6,043 nt of DNA from Cyclobacteriaceae bacterium (GTDB taxonomy: Bacteria > Bacteroidota > Bacteroidia > Cytophagales > Cyclobacteriaceae): NCBI GenBank assembly GCA_029882675.1, contig JAOUKJ010000273.1:1-6043 (forward strand), written 5' to 3'. Below are positions 4,883-6,043 of the stretch, piece by piece. The translations under genes and the position numbers were made by a program. The notes beneath the pieces were generated by a model, which worked only from the letters and a program-made list of their open reading frames with translations, was not told the origin of the DNA and made no database searches. Each line of letters opens with the position of its first letter. Positions within the stretch are counted from its first letter, which is position 1.

Positions 4883-5382
4883 GGAATTTACTTAAACTGA
4901 CGTTAAGTGTATCTGCCGAAGCTATGGAATTTGCTTAACATAAAATCGGACGATATTAAACCTGCGGTGTTAATAGCTGGTTTTATTTTAAATACTCCGC
5001 TTCGCTCCGTAAGTGTATCTGCCCGAAGCTATGGAATTTACTTAACATAAAACCGGACGATATACCACAAAGCTTCGCTTGGATGATATATTGTGTGTAG
5101 TGTGTAACGCTTAGAGGTATGTCGCAAGGTAAAGGAATTTGCTTAACATAAAATCGGACGATATACCACAAAGCTTCGCTTGGATGATATATTATGTGTA
5201 GTGTGTAACGCTTAGAGGTATGTCGCAAGGTAAAGGAATTTGCTTAACATAAAATCGGACGATATAAAACCTCGCGTTGCTCGGTGTTTATATCTGATTT
5301 TATGTTAAATAGTCGCTACCGCGCCTATTGCGCAAATTCCTTTGGGTGTTATATAATTTATATTATGTTAAATACAATTTCC
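4883..5382. repeat. Array of palindromic 101-107-bp tandem repeats
   Basis: Units begin with GGAATTTRCTTAA at 4883 (collapsed, 43 bp), 4926 (107 bp), 5033 (101 bp), 5134 (101 bp) and 5235. Opposite-strand units start at 5340 and 5382. The units at 5033 and 5134 differ at only about three positions. The shared start reads GGAATTTGCTTAACATAAAA followed by (T/C)CGGACGATAT. The interiors differ but are mostly inverted repeats, with tips such as CTGCGG, AGCTTCGCT and CTCGCGTTGCTCGG. The first two units end in TATCTGCC(C)GAAGCTAT, while the next two end in TCGCAAGGTAAA. No ORF of interest lies within. The layout suggests a multiplying palindromic element (MITE- or REP-like) rather than genes; which transposase would move it is unknown. 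Confidence 0.85.
5233..5343. repeat. 111-bp near-palindrome, MITE-like unit
   Basis: The ends are perfect 12-base inverted repeats, AAAGGAATTTGC (5233-5243 and adjoining base) and GCAAATTCCTTT (5332-5343). Inside them are TTAACATAAAATC (5244-5256) against GATTTTATGTTAA (5296-5308), and GATATAAA (5261-5268) against TTTATATC (5287-5294). The tip is about 5271-5284. The right arm carries an unpaired insertion (5309-5331). No clear target-site duplication flanks it. Confidence 0.65.
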
Positions 5383-5408
5383 TATTCACTACGATCTGTT
5401 TATATTTG
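5378..5408 (+). promoter_or_regulatory. Probable promoter of the 5414 gene
   Basis: TATATTTG at 5401-5408 fits the TAnnTTTG -7 box. TTTC at 5378-5381, one base off TTTG, stands exactly 19 bases upstream. Transcription would start at about 5413-5415, at the ATG, suggesting a leaderless or nearly leaderless mRNA. The -33 box lies within the outermost repeat unit. Confidence 0.45.
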
Positions 5409-5413
5409 TCTTC

Positions 5414-5731
5414 ATGAAAACAAAAGTACGCCACAAACTTATTCTGCAGCCTACCCCTATATTTTATACCTGGCTGGAAAATGTTGTACCCGCCCGTCGC
5501 AAACCACGGCCGCCAAAAGATTATGCAGCTGATGGTACCATAGAATATGTCTTGCCTCCTTTTGAAAATGAAGAAAGGTTTGAAGATTGGCTGCAACTCA
5601 ATTACCGCATCCTCTTTAAAAATGAACTCATCGCCTGGCGTATCGAAGACAAATACTGGCCCAACCCACCGACGTATGAAAAATTCGTCGAATTGTTTTC
5701 GTTGACGTATATACCAAAAAATAGCAATTAG
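5414..5731 (+). CDS. Hypothetical protein, 105 aa
   Basis: I do not recognise a named family. The protein is rich in Trp, Pro and basic residues near its start (TPIFYTWLENVVPARRKPRP). A linker ends in EYVLPPFENEERFEDWL (about 44-60). A C-terminal half follows, LNYRILFKNELIAWRIEDKY then WPNPPTYEKFVELFSLTY. The pattern of an acidic/aromatic stretch, a Trp-Pro turn and a (T/N)YxxFxE(W/L)F helix is one I associate with small Bacteroidota hypothetical proteins of about 100 residues; their function is unknown to me. There is no signal peptide or membrane helix, so it is probably cytoplasmic. Sensible composition, a matching promoter and convergent placement against the minus-strand gene make it likely to be real. 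It starts 31 bases beyond the repeat array. Confidence 0.7.
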   Translation: MKTKVRHKLILQPTPIFYTWLENVVPARRKPRPPKDYAADGTIEYVLPPFENEERFEDWLQLNYRILFKNELIAWRIEDKYWPNPPTYEKFVELFSLTYIPKNSN

Positions 5732-5786
5732 CCTAACTCTGTTAAGTTCGACGACAAGGGTAAATCCAGATCCAATTGTGGATTAA

Positions 5787-5923
5787 TTTCCACTGACTTT
5801 AGGCAGTGGAAATAGCTGTGCTACCTTTCTATCGGCTTTAGCCGAAAAACAATTATCGCTTTTTTATGGGCTAAAGCCCTTAATTGCTTAGGAATTGTTT
5901 CCACAGACTAAAGTATGCGGAAA
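5787..5923. repeat. REP-like palindrome cluster between convergent genes
   Basis: Four palindromes follow one another. TTTCCACTG/CAGTGGAAA (5787-5812) has a 9-bp stem. CGGCTTTAGCCG (5833-5844) and GGGCTAAAGCCC (5868-5879) are small perfect ones. An imperfect 26-base copy of the first (5898-5923) agrees at 19 of 26 positions. All have CTTTAG or CTAAAG at or near the centre, a style of short intergenic palindrome common in Bacteroidota and reminiscent of REP elements moved by RAYT transposases. Lying between convergent genes, they could also serve as a bidirectional terminator. Confidence 0.6.
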
Positions 5924-5926
5924 ATG

Positions 5927-6043
5927 TTACGCATCACGATAAACAACCAACCGCGCTTTCTCCTTCGCCACACCAATGGTTACGGTACTCCCGGTGTTAA
6001 ATTTCAGAAAATCAGCCTCAACCCCGTCGCTGAATATGACACC
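5927..6043 (-). CDS. C-terminal end of an unidentified protein (partial)
   Basis: A minus-strand frame enters from the right edge and ends at TAA (complement of 5927-5929). It provides the last 38 residues: GVIFSDGVEADFLKFNTGST, then VTIGVAKEKARLVVYRDA. The alternation of short strands and turns (FSDG.EADFLKF, TVTIGVA, ARLVVY) looks like the closing beta-sandwich of a larger secreted or carbohydrate-active enzyme. The fragment is too short to name a family. Composition is more GC-rich than the repeats and fragments to its left, which suggests return to the ordinary chromosome. The stop lies right beside the last REP-like palindrome. Confidence 0.7.
   Translation of the reverse strand, partial: GVIFSDGVEADFLKFNTGSTVTIGVAKEKARLVVYRDA

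Noticed and set aside
5242..5310. Integron attC site: GCTTAAC and GTTAAAT fit the RYYYAAC and GTTRRRY boxes at the ends of a 69-bp palindrome.
   Set aside because: The neighbouring 101-bp units have the left box but no matching right box, no integrase or cassette ORFs lie between units, and the boxes are too degenerate to be convincing.
4883..5382. CRISPR array.
   Set aside because: Repeat spacing is 101-107 bp, the intervening sequences of adjacent units are almost identical rather than unique, units occur in both orientations, and no cas genes are present.
4983..5596. Open frames on both strands within or overlapping the repeat array (4983-5228 minus, 5284-5532 plus, 5363-5596 minus).
   Set aside because: They consist of repeat sequence or of antisense and out-of-frame readings of the 5414 gene; repeated peptide segments mirror the DNA repeats.

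Overview
The window looks like an accessory, partly decayed stretch of a Bacteroidota chromosome (Chitinophagia, Cytophagia or Sphingobacteriia type). The evidence is a good TTTG-N19-TAAATTTG promoter (the Bacteroidota -33/-7 pattern), genes that mostly lack Shine-Dalgarno sequences, an AT-rich composition, and protein fragments of kinds common in that phylum. No rRNA, tRNA, intact transposase or CRISPR array was seen.

Left side (1-1064). On the minus strand lies a degraded amidohydrolase whose extreme N-terminus is joined almost directly to its C-terminus, out of frame. Facing away from it is a VapBC toxin-antitoxin module: an antitoxin frame split in two by a one-base shift, followed by an intact PIN-domain toxin overlapping it by 4 bases. 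A fragment of an XRE-type helix-turn-helix regulator follows.

Centre (1130-3405). A second, intact type II module, YefM-YoeB, has all YoeB catalytic positions conserved and a TTG start overlapping the antitoxin stop. A 13-bp hairpin separates it from a ~500-aa protein with an N-terminal SH3-like domain and a ComEC-type metallo-beta-lactamase (MBL) domain carrying a full metal-ligand set. This is the most interesting intact gene: a predicted soluble hydrolase or nuclease of unknown role, with no ComEC membrane channel.

Right side (3406-6043). Here lie a small unassigned ORF, a KilA-N domain gene truncated at 83 codons, and abutting it the remnant of a nuclease-like (possibly CoiA-like) gene with an internal amber codon. 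Then comes ~500 bp of palindromic tandem repeats of 101-107 bp built around TTAACATAAAA. A degenerate copy of the same core lies at 1130, so related repeats bracket the block from yefM to the nuclease remnant. A small hypothetical gene (5414-5731) and a minus-strand gene entering from the right (5927-6043) converge on a cluster of REP-like palindromes.

Overall: intact YefM-YoeB, intact VapC (with a doubtful antitoxin) and the MBL protein sit among several dead gene fragments and repeats, as in an eroding defence or mobile island. No complete multi-gene novel system can be demonstrated. The MBL gene, the split vapB, the repeat family and the twin palindromes around the KilA-N fragment deserve follow-up.
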